Shown here in pieces: positions 16,547-24,300 of a DNA stretch of 64,000 nucleotides. The position numbers and the translations under genes are program-made. Position 1 is the stretch's first letter, and every line of letters starts with the position of its first letter. The notes below the pieces were generated by a model. That model was given only the letters and a program-made list of their open reading frames with translations, was not told the origin of the DNA and did not search any database. Source of the DNA: Chloroflexota bacterium (GTDB lineage Bacteria > Chloroflexota > Anaerolineae > Anaerolineales > Villigracilaceae); assembly GCA_016234495.1 (NCBI GenBank), contig JACRBI010000045.1:1-64000 (forward strand). The letters run 5' to 3'.

Positions 16547-18994
16547 CTATTTATCTTTGGTACATAATATGGGTACTTGACAGCCTGGCTCCACGCCCAC
16601 ATACAGCATGCGGCCGACAATACTTTGACCGATCAATGGATTCTCGGCGGTCATGATCACCAGGCCTCGTGGAAAACGAGTGGTCTGCTGGGAAAGATCG
16701 GATCGCGAACGTCCGCGTGCCGAGCGGTTCCCCACCGAGCGCACCACGTAATGAGCCTTCTTCTGCATGTCGCGTGCATCCGCCAGACTCGAGAACTGCG
16801 GAGCAAAATCATCGATCACCAGAGGGATATCCTTGGCCAGGAACATGGCCGCTTCAATTGCGGTCTTCGTCGATGTCCAATCAATGGGCGCGTGATAATC
16901 ACGGCCTTGAATAAAGCCCGTTCCAAAATGGGTCAACGCCAGATGCGCGAGCGTGGACTTGCCGCTTTGCGTTGTTCCATATACGGAAAGCACTGCGTTC
17001 AATGGACGCAGACTGGTGAGCGGCGCGGCATACATCGCCGCCCAGAGTGGCGCGGTCACCTTGCGCGGACCGAGGCATAGAAATTCCAAACTTGCACGAA
17101 CCGCATCTGCCAGATTCGTTTGTTCCTTCGGCATTGCAAAATGACGCAAGTTATTCGAGCCGAGATCGACGCGGATCTGATCGTTCAATCCATCCGCAGA
17201 TAACAGACCCGAAGCACTGAGAAAACCGCGCTGACCATTATGTTCATGCCAGCCTGTGAAGGTATACAGCCTTTCGCGCTGGACACAGTCCATCGATATT
17301 TCCTGAATGGCGCGCGCCAACAGATAGGATTTTCCCGGAGGCAGGGTAACGATCGGGCGCATACCCCAGTTGTCCGGGATCCAATCCAGCTTGCTGAATG
17401 AACACGCATCGATCTGAACAGGCTGCAGCGATTGTCCACTAGCCAATCCCCCATTGATGCTGTATCGCACGTTTGGTGGATTCAATCCGTCATCCACCAT
17501 CAGCTCATGGCTGATCTTTGCCCAGAAGTTGCCAAGCGGGTCGCCCATGAAATGCAGACGATCATCCTTGATCTCGGAATACTGCGCGCCGTTATCATGA
17601 TCTTGCTGGTCCATCAACCGCTTAATATCTTTTCTCCCAAGATTTAGTTTGCGTTCAACCAGGTTGATATAGCGCGATTGAACCACATCCGGCAGTTCGC
17701 TCAAATGTCTAGTGATGATCTGCAGCTGCTCATTCAATTCCGATGGCGTAACAGACTTGCATTGTTCGATCAGAAGGTCCAGCCAGGGCCTGGCTGCCGT
17801 GAGATACTGTTCCAGCTTTTGTAATGTCATGCCATTCTGTAGCCACTCATTACAATCCTTGACAGGCAGATCGGCAGCCACCATTGTCAGGGCACCGAGG
17901 GCATCGCATAAACGTCTGGTGGTCTCCGCCTTTCGTTTGCGGATCTTGTCCTGCTCACATGCGGACATCTTCAATTTGTGCAGGTCGTTATCCAAAACAA
18001 GATGGACCGCACGGCGCTTCTTGATGAGTTCAATTTCAAACGCCGGCAGGTTCCCCATACCGCATAATGCCAGCGCAGAACGCCCGATCTGTCTCAGGCT
18101 TTCTGCATCGGTCTGTCCCTCGACAATGATCAGATTTGCATCACCCGGGACAAGCGCCCAGTATACCTGCCGCTCCCCTGGCAGATTGCGCGACTTGTCA
18201 TCAGGATCGATCGGCTTCAAAGCCCGTGCAGAAAAATACGAAGAGCGTCCATTCCAAAGATGAGGGTAGACGATATAGCCATCTGGCGAAGCCTTCTGCC
18301 CATTTGCATTGGCAGTGAAATCCATGCCGTCGGCACGTACCAGACCAAATTCTTTGGCCAGGGTGATGTCTGCTCCGACCTTCTGCAGATACTGCAACAA
18401 TCCTTTGTCCGATCTGCCAAATCCCCAACCTGCTTCTCTCAGGGTTTTCTCAGTCAAACCACGCTTGAACAGGTATGCACGCGCGGACTTGCCAGCATCG
18501 CTCCAGAGTTGGGAGGAATAATAACGGGCCGCGTGGTTGAATACATCGGTCAGTTTGCGCCGTTCGGTTTCAGCCTGAATGGATTCTGAAGTGAATCCCA
18601 GCTCCTCGAGATTTATGGATGCGTGATCGGCCATGTATTTCACCGCACCCATAAAATCCAGCCCGCGCCATCTTCGAACAAATTCAATTGTATCTCCGCC
18701 AGCCGCGCATTTGGTGTGGCAGTGCCAGCGGTCATGGCCATCATCACCTTTATAGATGCTAAAGGCAGTCGGGTTGTCGCCCTTATGCAGCGGACAGGTA
18801 CAGCGCATTTCATATCCACTGCGGTGTAATTTTGCGCCGGCACGCTCCACCAATTCCGCCAGTTCGATCTTTGAAAGCAGCAGGTCCAGATTCAGCGCAT
18901 TTATTTTTGTGGTATGATGCGCCTTAACTATTTTAGTTCCATGTTCCTCTGATGCCGCTGGGTTCCGTCCGGCGGCGTCCTGTTTTAAGTTCAT
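16547..18994 (-). CDS. DnaG-type primase fused to P-loop helicase/ATPase, 3' end cut by IS
   Basis: A protein of 815 residues, of which the last five (CTKDK) are read from the IS, so the native protein was longer. Near residues 64-95 is a CHC2-like zinc finger (CTCPLHKGDN ... WHCHTKCA). A TOPRIM catalytic domain follows (LIIVEGQTDAESL, then VLDNDLHK). The C-terminal third is an ATPase: Walker A VYGTTQSGKST, Walker B PLVIDDFAP and an arginine-rich sensor region. Such primase-helicases start replication of plasmids and integrative elements. GAGGA precedes the ATG. The truncation comes after the ATPase core, so partial function cannot be excluded. Confidence 0.88.
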   Translation of the reverse strand: MNLKQDAAGRNPAASEEHGTKIVKAHHTTKINALNLDLLLSKIELAELVERAGAKLHRSGYEMRCTCPLHKGDNPTAFSIYKGDDGHDRWHCHTKCAAGGDTIEFVRRWRGLDFMGAVKYMADHASINLEELGFTSESIQAETERRKLTDVFNHAARYYSSQLWSDAGKSARAYLFKRGLTEKTLREAGWGFGRSDKGLLQYLQKVGADITLAKEFGLVRADGMDFTANANGQKASPDGYIVYPHLWNGRSSYFSARALKPIDPDDKSRNLPGERQVYWALVPGDANLIIVEGQTDAESLRQIGRSALALCGMGNLPAFEIELIKKRRAVHLVLDNDLHKLKMSACEQDKIRKRKAETTRRLCDALGALTMVAADLPVKDCNEWLQNGMTLQKLEQYLTAARPWLDLLIEQCKSVTPSELNEQLQIITRHLSELPDVVQSRYINLVERKLNLGRKDIKRLMDQQDHDNGAQYSEIKDDRLHFMGDPLGNFWAKISHELMVDDGLNPPNVRYSINGGLASGQSLQPVQIDACSFSKLDWIPDNWGMRPIVTLPPGKSYLLARAIQEISMDCVQRERLYTFTGWHEHNGQRGFLSASGLLSADGLNDQIRVDLGSNNLRHFAMPKEQTNLADAVRASLEFLCLGPRKVTAPLWAAMYAAPLTSLRPLNAVLSVYGTTQSGKSTLAHLALTHFGTGFIQGRDYHAPIDWTSTKTAIEAAMFLAKDIPLVIDDFAPQFSSLADARDMQKKAHYVVRSVGNRSARGRSRSDLSQQTTRFPRGLVIMTAENPLIGQSIVGRMLYVGVEPGCQVPILCTKDK

Positions 18995-19010
18995 GATGTT
19001 TTCCTCTTTG

Positions 19011-19925
19011 TCATTTGCTTAGGTTTTCAACGGCCAGTTCCAGATCGCGTTCACTGGGGGTGATGTAGATGCGGGTGGTGTTGAGACTCGAATGTCCAAG
19101 CAGCGCGGCCACCTTTTCCAATCCAATTTCGTGATCCACCAGATTTTTGGCGAACGTATGCCGGCAAACATGCGGGGTCAATTCCTCGATCTTTGCATCC
19201 CGTCCATATCGGCGTAGGATGCGTTGCACCGCCCGGCCGCTCAAAGATTCATCGTGCGTCCCTTCCACGATCATCCACAGGAAATCACTTTTAGGACGCA
19301 CGGAGATCCATTCCTGCAGTGCTTTGCGCGCATCAGTATTAAGCGGGATATTTCTTTGTTTTCCGCCTTTCCCATTTCTCACCAAGACACTGCCCTTGCG
19401 TTCGGAGATCTGCACATCTTTAACGCGCAGCTGTACGGCCTCGTTCAATCGCAGCCCTGTATTGAGCAGGAACAACACCAGCGATGCATCCCGCCGGCGT
19501 GTCACCCAGCGTTTTGGATATCGCAGCTTTGACAGCTGCAGATCATTCTCGATGGCGCGGGACAGCGCATACTGTTCATGTTTATCGAGCCACTTCGGTC
19601 CGCTCGAAACATTGGCAACACCTTTGATATTCTCGGTTGGATCGTTCTGGATCTGTCCGGTCTTGCGCGCCCATTTGGCCAGCGATGCGATCGCGGCCAG
19701 TCGTCGGTTCACGGTGCTGGCCTTGCGTTGTTCGGTATTCACCAAAAAATGTTTATACTCTTTTACATCGGTGGGAGTGATGCGTGTGACGTTGAGATCC
19801 TCACCATTTGTTTGTTCAAACCAACGTGCGAAGTGCTGCAAGTCAGCTAGATATCCGCGCACGGTCAGGGCGGAGAGATCGAGATCATTCATGTATTTTT
19901 CAAAATCAGCAAGCATGTTTTTCAT
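19011..19925 (-). CDS. Tyrosine recombinase (XerC/D-like)
   Basis: A protein of 304 residues with an N-terminal SAM-like core-binding domain (about 5-90) and a C-terminal catalytic domain. Catalytic residues visible are Arg159 (NTGLRLNE), His252 and Arg255 (PHVCRHTF), His278 (LLGHSS) and Tyr287 (RIYITPS). AAGGA precedes the ATG. It lies just upstream of the primase gene (17 bp) and next to a perfect 14-9-14 inverted repeat. Roles could be resolving multimers of the free element or integration. Its position about 3 kb inside the right end, and not at it, favours resolution, but that is inference. Confidence 0.93.
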   Translation of the reverse strand: MKNMLADFEKYMNDLDLSALTVRGYLADLQHFARWFEQTNGEDLNVTRITPTDVKEYKHFLVNTEQRKASTVNRRLAAIASLAKWARKTGQIQNDPTENIKGVANVSSGPKWLDKHEQYALSRAIENDLQLSKLRYPKRWVTRRRDASLVLFLLNTGLRLNEAVQLRVKDVQISERKGSVLVRNGKGGKQRNIPLNTDARKALQEWISVRPKSDFLWMIVEGTHDESLSGRAVQRILRRYGRDAKIEELTPHVCRHTFAKNLVDHEIGLEKVAALLGHSSLNTTRIYITPSERDLELAVENLSK

Positions 19926-20065
19926 GGCTCATCCTTTTTTTGAATGCAAAATTTTATGTATTTGGAAAACTGCCAGAAAGCCCGCGGCTGGGCGGCTTCC
20001 TCGTGCCAAATCACGAACCGCGCAGCAGTTTTCAGGCGGCTCTCAGGCCTTCCTGTGAAGGGTAG

Positions 20066-20143
20066 GTAAGCGGCAAAGTAAACAAGGCAGTAAGCGGGGG
20101 GAAGCAGATTGTAAGCGTCAAGGTAAACATGACGCTTACAATC
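20066..20143. repeat. Iteron-like repeats and a loxP-like perfect inverted repeat
   Basis: GTAAGCG occurs at 20,066-20,072, 20,090-20,096 and 20,111-20,117, with an inverted copy at 20,133-20,139. The last two form part of a perfect 14-bp inverted repeat at 20,107-20,120 and 20,130-20,143, separated by AGGTAAACA. AAAGTAAACAAGG at 20,075-20,087 resembles the central part. There is no T run, so it is not a terminator. Arms of 13-14 bp around an 8-9 bp spacer, next to a tyrosine recombinase gene, are the layout of a recombinase core site. The direct repeats could also serve as origin iterons. Confidence 0.6.
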
Positions 20144-20207
20144 CATCCATCCCCAAAAAAATCCTGCGACTTTTCCGAGAAAATCCAAACTTCGTATTTT
20201 GACTGTC

Positions 20208-20789
20208 TCATTCGGACCAGCCTTTGACCTGCAGTTTCATCACTGCCGGCTCGCGGCGGATCTTCAACTTGCCATCCTGATATGCCTTCAGGCTGTGAAG
20301 AAAGAATGCCGTCAGAATATCGGCCAAGCGCAGGTTATATGCTTCAGCAATTGTCTTCAATTCACCATGACGCTCATCACCCAACCGATACGCAGCGGAT
20401 CGTCCCTTGAGGGAACGTGAAACTGTGTCGGTATTTCTCTTCCGTACAGTTTTCCGTGTCGGCAGCTGGGTCGGTTCCGTGTCGGCTTCCTCCCAGGAAA
20501 GAGTATGCTTGCGTCCATTTGGATTCAAGCGCGGCTGGAATTTAAGAGTACCGCGCTGGTGACAGGCTTCTGCATAATCGAATAGAACACAGGCCAGCGG
20601 GTCCACATTTTCCATCAAGGTCTCAGCCAGCGCGACCACTTCATCACGTACCTCGACCGAGATCAAATAACGACGGGCGGGATGGGATTTTTCCCACTGT
20701 CTTTTGCGCTCTCGTGTCTGTGCCACTTGCAGATCATGTGCCACAGTCTCTGTTGATGTAACTGTTCCAAAAGCATTTCGTCCGGACAT
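20208..20789 (-). CDS. Hypothetical basic protein downstream of parA, possible ParB/centromere-binding role
   Basis: A protein of 193 residues from ATG 20789, which sits four bases after AGGAGGT; a GTG three bases upstream is too close to that site. The N-terminal half holds a predicted helical domain (YLISVEVRDEVVALAETLM). The middle is Thr/Arg-rich. The C terminus is a helical segment (YNLRLADILTAFFLHSLKAY) that recalls small DNA-binding partner proteins. No family is recognised with confidence. As the last gene of the parA operon, two codon-widths after parA, it takes the place usually held by the centromere-binding partner. Confidence 0.6.
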   Translation of the reverse strand: MSGRNAFGTVTSTETVAHDLQVAQTRERKRQWEKSHPARRYLISVEVRDEVVALAETLMENVDPLACVLFDYAEACHQRGTLKFQPRLNPNGRKHTLSWEEADTEPTQLPTRKTVRKRNTDTVSRSLKGRSAAYRLGDERHGELKTIAEAYNLRLADILTAFFLHSLKAYQDGKLKIRREPAVMKLQVKGWSE

Positions 20790-20798
20790 CACGACCTC

Positions 20799-21575
20799 CT
20801 ACACAAGTTTCACCAGTTGGCTTGCGATCCTCTGATATTCAACAGCAGGCCGGCTGCCGGGATCTTTTTGAAAAATAGTCAGGCCTTCGGCGGATGCTTC
20901 ACGCAGGAGTGTTGCGCGATGGATGGGAGCAAAGACTTGATCGGGAAAGGCAGATTCCAGGTTCGCCATCTGTTCCCGTGTTGTACGAGTCTGCTCATCG
21001 AAGAAAGTCGGCAGGATGCCGGCCAATTTGCCACTCCATCTTTTTTCGTTGGCCAGAAGTTTGAGCATGCCAACAAAGTTCGAGACTCCATCGGCTGAGA
21101 GATAATCCAGGCTCGTGACGATCACGACCAGATCCGCAGCCCAGGCAGCCATCTCTTGCAGGCCACCAGTGGAAGGGGAGGTATCAAATAACAGGTAATC
21201 AAATTTCATGTGACGAAGCGGCGGAAGACAATCACGAATATAGTTGACGGGCTTTTCCTCGATTGCCATGAGACGCTGGACTTTTGCTGTCATTTGATTG
21301 CCAGGCAGAATGAACAGATTTTCCTGATGAGTTTTCCGAATCCATTGATTAACATCTTCCGTGGAGAGCGGTGTAGTGTTGAAGACAGAGTGCAGGAGCC
21401 AGTTGGCAACTCCGCCTTCGGGGTCAAGATTGAGGGATACAGCTGCATGACCCTGTGGGTCGACATCAACCAACAGGACACGTTTTTCTGCGCGCGCCAG
21501 TGCATCGCCGATATTGATGACGGAAGTTGTTTTTCCTGTTCCGCCCTTTTGATTTGCAAAAATTATGCTTTTCAT
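20799..21575 (-). CDS. parA: ParA family partition ATPase
   Basis: A protein of 258 residues starting directly with the ATPase fold and having no N-terminal HTH, so type Ib-like in outline. The deviant Walker A motif is QKGGTGKTT with Lys10 and Lys15. VLLVDVDPQGHAA is the A' motif and YLLFDTSPS the Walker B region. It segregates or stabilises the free form of the element by binding DNA as an ATP-dependent dimer. Its ATG overlaps the stop of the preceding gene (ATGA), and the ribosome site of the next gene lies within its end, so the operon is tightly coupled. Confidence 0.94.
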   Translation of the reverse strand: MKSIIFANQKGGTGKTTSVINIGDALARAEKRVLLVDVDPQGHAAVSLNLDPEGGVANWLLHSVFNTTPLSTEDVNQWIRKTHQENLFILPGNQMTAKVQRLMAIEEKPVNYIRDCLPPLRHMKFDYLLFDTSPSTGGLQEMAAWAADLVVIVTSLDYLSADGVSNFVGMLKLLANEKRWSGKLAGILPTFFDEQTRTTREQMANLESAFPDQVFAPIHRATLLREASAEGLTIFQKDPGSRPAVEYQRIASQLVKLV

Positions 21576-21865
21576 TTTGGTTTCCTTGTCTCTACTTTGA
21601 TAAGTTCTGTGACGCCTTGCGCGTCCTGGGAGAAGCTTGCATCCTTGATGATCGCAAGAACTACAGGACTTCCATCAAGATCCAGATTCAATGTTTGAAC
21701 GCCGGTGTGCCGGTCCAGCGCACCCAATGCGCTGACGGTTAGTGCCATCGCCTCTGCGAAATGGGGTAGGCGTGAGGCACTGCGTTTGACCACCTGGATT
21801 TCCCCGGGCACAATGATGCGCTGCGCCGAATCCAGAAAGCTGCTCCATATGGCAAACCGGCTCAC
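21572..21865 (-). CDS. Hypothetical protein of the parA operon
   Basis: A protein of 97 residues with no recognised domain. It has no signal peptide or membrane segment and is predicted mixed alpha/beta (IIVPGEIQVVKRSASRL, then LNLDLDGSPVVLAIIKDA). Both ends overlap neighbours by four bases (ATGA): the membrane-protein gene upstream and parA downstream. This supports real translation and a role tied to partition or element maintenance. Confidence 0.65.
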   Translation of the reverse strand: MSRFAIWSSFLDSAQRIIVPGEIQVVKRSASRLPHFAEAMALTVSALGALDRHTGVQTLNLDLDGSPVVLAIIKDASFSQDAQGVTELIKVETRKPK

Positions 21866-22641
21866 GTAGGGTTTTCCGTCTGCGGTTTTGATCCATTGCC
21901 GTTCACGCGTGTTTCAATGGGAACTTCCTGCGGGTCAGGTAATGGAACAGGACTGGTCACTTGTCCTCTGCGCAGGAAAGGCCAGAGCGAAAAAGCACGT
22001 GAAGGCTTAGGACTCAACTTTGCGCGTTCCTTATCTTTCGTTTCATAACGGCCAATGCCCAGCTTGTCCGCCGAACCAAACGCGGAGCGGAAGTTGCCGC
22101 GCCACTGGCTGACGATTTCCTCCATCATTTCATCTGCAACAGTTTCAGAATCCTTTTCAATCTGCGCCAGGGCTTTGAACATGACGAGATCTCTGGCTGC
22201 ACCTTCCGCGATCTCCTTGAGAACATTGATACTGCCGAGCTCGAATACGATGGTGGAGAAGATGTTCAGGGCGATCAAGGCAGACATGGCCAGGATGACT
22301 GTACGGATCTCTTCGGGAGTCATCTTGCCGACCAGACCGTTCTCACCAGACTGATATAGCGTATCCATTGTGAACAGGGTGGCTTCGCAGGCGAAGTCGA
22401 TCAGCACCATCAGAAATGCAGTGCCGCGCTGGATAATGCCTTCCGCGCGAAAAAGGAATACCAACAGCCAGCCGATCATGCCGCCTGACGTTGCCAGGAG
22501 CGCGAAATATCCAAGCATCTGATCCTTGGCCGGCAGGGTGGACTGCACGAAGTCCAATGAACGCGAAGCGGCATATGCCAGCAATCCGCCGCCGATGACA
22601 AAGAAGGCCACGATGGCCACAAATTTGAGTAATGCTTTCAT
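21862..22641 (-). CDS. Membrane protein of the element's maintenance operon
   Basis: A protein of 259 residues from ATG 22641, six bases after GGAGG; an ATG-like start 11 codons upstream is rejected for lack of such a site. Hydrophobic segments lie near residues 5-25, 40-60, 70-90 and 115-140, then a cytoplasmic helical region rich in Glu/Asp (IEKDSETVADEMMEEIV) and a Pro-rich basic tail. The family is not recognised. It begins inside the stop of the lipoprotein gene upstream and overlaps the next gene, so all five genes probably form one transcript. Membrane proteins in such operons can act in mobilisation, entry exclusion or anchoring, but nothing here decides between these. Confidence 0.7.
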   Translation of the reverse strand: MKALLKFVAIVAFFVIGGGLLAYAASRSLDFVQSTLPAKDQMLGYFALLATSGGMIGWLLVFLFRAEGIIQRGTAFLMVLIDFACEATLFTMDTLYQSGENGLVGKMTPEEIRTVILAMSALIALNIFSTIVFELGSINVLKEIAEGAARDLVMFKALAQIEKDSETVADEMMEEIVSQWRGNFRSAFGSADKLGIGRYETKDKERAKLSPKPSRAFSLWPFLRRGQVTSPVPLPDPQEVPIETRVNGNGSKPQTENPT

Positions 22642-22985
22642 CACATACCTCCACAATATTTTGAGTTGACCCAACTGCTTTCATTAGCCGGGGTGGTTAC
22701 CTGATACCAACCATTCTTTTTTTCATGGACGGACAATACATCCCCTCGATCGAGCCAGTTCTTCACCGTACAATTCACGCTGCCACATTCACGCAATTGC
22801 AGGACAGTTGCTGTGACAATGCACGTCAAAGGTGTTGATGTCGGCATGACGAGTTCATCGGCAATCTGAGCCGTGGGTTGTGACTGAACGGAAATCTCAT
22901 CCGCACGATTCTCAGGTGGGCTGGTGAGCGAACAGGCGAGAGACGGAACAACAAGTACGAGAAGTATTAGTTTGTATTTGGACAT
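22641..22985 (-). CDS. Lipoprotein with SH3-like domain
   Basis: A protein of 114 residues. The N-terminal signal ends in the lipobox PSLAC, so it is probably lipid-anchored on the outer face. A short Pro/Thr/Gln linker leads to a bacterial SH3-type domain (VTATVLQLRECGSVNC ... DVLSVHEKKNGWYQV ... WVNSKYC) with four Cys that could form disulfides. SH3b domains often bind peptidoglycan. AAGGAG precedes the ATG by about ten bases. It is the first gene of the parA operon; its stop TGA overlaps the next ATG. Confidence 0.85.
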   Translation of the reverse strand: MSKYKLILLVLVVPSLACSLTSPPENRADEISVQSQPTAQIADELVMPTSTPLTCIVTATVLQLRECGSVNCTVKNWLDRGDVLSVHEKKNGWYQVTTPANESSWVNSKYCGGM

Positions 22986-23001
22986 TGCATCTTTTCTCCT
23001 T

Positions 23002-23129
23002 TTAGATTGTCGAACTTAGATTGTCGAACGCAGGGCAGGGAATGCGAAACGCCCCATGTCTTTCGACATGAGGCGCTAGCCTTAATCCATTCAATTACTG
23101 CGATCACTCGGTTTTTAGATCGAGTGATC
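23002..23129. promoter_or_regulatory. Tandem 14-bp repeat and two hairpins upstream of the parA operon
   Basis: TTAGATTGTCGAAC is repeated head to tail at 23,002-23,015 and 23,016-23,029, directly before the operon's ribosome site. An 11-bp stem with one mismatch (23,050-23,060 / 23,065-23,075, loop TTTC) and a perfect 9-bp stem (GATCACTCG / CGAGTGATC, 23,102-23,110 / 23,121-23,129) follow. This could be a ParA-operon operator, a centromere, or arm sites for integration near attR. There is no gene between 22,986 and 23,364. Confidence 0.5.
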
Positions 23130-23226
23130 CATTCTACCTATGCTCAATAATCAACAAGGCTTCTTTGAGACTTGTACCTGTGTTGAGTATGATCAGCTCC
23201 GATTCGGCGCAAGGCTTTACCCGTCG

Positions 23227-23243
23227 CCCGCCCTCCCCGCCAC
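23227..23243 (+). repeat. Right attachment core (attR): displaced tRNA-Ser 3' end with CCA
   Basis: CCCGCCCTCCCCGC at 23,227-23,240 is identical to the 3' end of tRNA-Ser(GCU) at 445-458 and continues as CA, so that discriminator G is followed by CCA. The sequence before it does not match a tRNA. This fits the original chromosomal end of the tRNA gene, left behind when the element integrated. Confidence 0.7.
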
Positions 23244-23248
23244 ACAGA

Positions 23249-23275
23249 AACGTATCCGCAAGGATGCGTTTTTTT
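23249..23275 (+). terminator. Terminator of the original tRNA-Ser operon, now stranded
   Basis: Stem AACGTATCC / GGATGCGTT (one G-T pair) with loop GCAA, then a T run. It lies a few bases after the displaced tRNA 3' end with CCA, as a tRNA operon terminator should. No gene on the plus strand now feeds it. Confidence 0.8.
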
Positions 23276-23364
23276 ATTCCCATTAAGCTACACAGATCAG
23301 AGAGTTTCTTGAGTTTTTCCTCGGGTTTTCTCTGTGGCGACTGTCTGCATTTGCGTAAGGTGAG

Positions 23365-24300
23365 TTATTTATATTGAATCGGCTCGACATCCCTCTTTGC
23401 ACCGTCTTTGGGCTTTCTTCCGCGCGCGTAATAAAACGTCTCGCGCAATTGCGGCGTGATCAGGCTTGAGTCGCGGTAGCCCATGCGCGTGCCGTGAAAT
23501 TGCATGAAGCGGAACCAAAAGATGGATGCAAAATTTTTCAGCAGCACACGTTCGCGGACTGCGTGCCAGATATCGCTCAAAATATTTGTAATCGTCAGGC
23601 GCGCGAAATCATACAAATTGAAATGCGACTCGGGGTGAATGCGCTTGAACGCCATCGCTTCACGGCGGTAGCGGTTTAAGACTCCGCGTGGTGTTTCATT
23701 ATGCACATGGACGATCTCCGCCTCAGCCACATACGCGATGGCATATCCCTGCTCTTTAGCCCAGGCTGCCCAGGCCAGGTCTTCGAGTCCCGTCAGTGTT
23801 TCATCGTAATTATTCTTTTCCCACAAACTTTTTCTTATGGCGGCATTCGCATTGTTGCAAAACGCAGTGGACTGATTCCACTCGCTGGCATCGGGATACC
23901 ATTGATGGAAAATTTGCTGCTCAGAAAATTTGGCAGATTCCGGTCCGCGCTGCTTTCCGTAGGTCAGGGCAACCTGCTCATCTTCGAACGGATGCAGGAG
24001 GGTCTCCAGCCAGTCTGGATAAACGGGATAGACATGCGCGCTGGCAATGACGATAAACTCGCGCGTCGCTTCTTTAACCCCATAATTGAGCGAACGGCCA
24101 AAAGTAAATTCTTCGGGACGGATATTCACGACCCGCGCACCGAAAGATTCTGCGATGGCCGCAGTCGAATCTGTCGAACCCGAATCAACTAGAATCACTT
24201 CCACATCCTTGAGCGTCTGGTGTCGAATCCCTTCGAGCAGGCGGCCAAGATGTTTTTCTTCGTTATAGGCGCGGATGATGATTGAGCAACTACCAATCAT
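23365..24300 (-). CDS. Family 2 glycosyltransferase
   Basis: A GT-A fold protein of about 311 residues from ATG 24300; ATG 24318 is an alternative. The start SIIIRAYNEEKHLGRLLEGI is the nucleotide-sugar binding strand, and VEVILVDSGSTDST carries the DSGSTD motif. IASAHVYP stands where the DxD motif is expected and lacks its usual Asp residues. LEDLAWAAWAKEQGY provides the acceptor-side ED motif near residue 185. The C-terminal third is helical and basic. The gene starts inside the end of a sulfotransferase gene and is the last of the minus-strand polysaccharide genes. The sugar transferred cannot be told from the sequence. Confidence 0.88.
   Translation of the reverse strand: MIGSCSIIIRAYNEEKHLGRLLEGIRHQTLKDVEVILVDSGSTDSTAAIAESFGARVVNIRPEEFTFGRSLNYGVKEATREFIVIASAHVYPVYPDWLETLLHPFEDEQVALTYGKQRGPESAKFSEQQIFHQWYPDASEWNQSTAFCNNANAAIRKSLWEKNNYDETLTGLEDLAWAAWAKEQGYAIAYVAEAEIVHVHNETPRGVLNRYRREAMAFKRIHPESHFNLYDFARLTITNILSDIWHAVRERVLLKNFASIFWFRFMQFHGTRMGYRDSSLITPQLRETFYYARGRKPKDGAKRDVEPIQYK

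Larger units (their letters stand above)
15405..16564 (+). mobile_element. IS3-family insertion sequence (IS407-like), about 1,160 bp
   Basis: Terminal inverted repeats of about 29 bp lie at 15,405-15,433 and 16,536-16,564, both beginning YGTACCARAGA and sharing GAMAAAATCAKGG inward. Two overlapping frames follow the IS3 plan, with a run of eight A at 15,712-15,719 suited to -1 frameshifting. Direct flanks are AAAT on the left and TAAT on the right, not an exact target duplication. The gene on the right (primase) is cut at the IS edge and its missing end is not on the left side, so an adjacent deletion probably went with or followed the insertion. Confidence 0.88.
445..23240. mobile_element. 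tRNA-Ser-integrated plasmid-like element, about 22.8 kb
   Basis: The boundaries are the 14-bp direct repeat CCCGCCCTCCCCGC at 445-458 (inside tRNA-Ser) and 23,227-23,240. The right copy keeps the CCA and terminator that a tRNA 3' end should have. The contents fit: recombinases at the left end, then cargo (alpha-2-macroglobulin, Hen1-Pnkp), then replication and maintenance genes (primase-helicase, tyrosine recombinase, ParA operon). The island beyond 23.3 kb is of a different kind and is rich in chromosomal repeats that the element lacks. No relaxase, coupling protein or type IV secretion gene is visible. The boundary is inferred from one short repeat plus context; excision has not been shown, and one recombinase carries a nonsense codon. 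Confidence 0.75.

Noticed and set aside
15401-16568. A 4-bp target duplication for the IS
   Set aside because: AAAT and TAAT differ at one base and no other register gives an exact match.
445-23240. A self-transmissible conjugative element
   Set aside because: No relaxase, coupling protein, VirB4-like ATPase or pilus gene was found in any frame.
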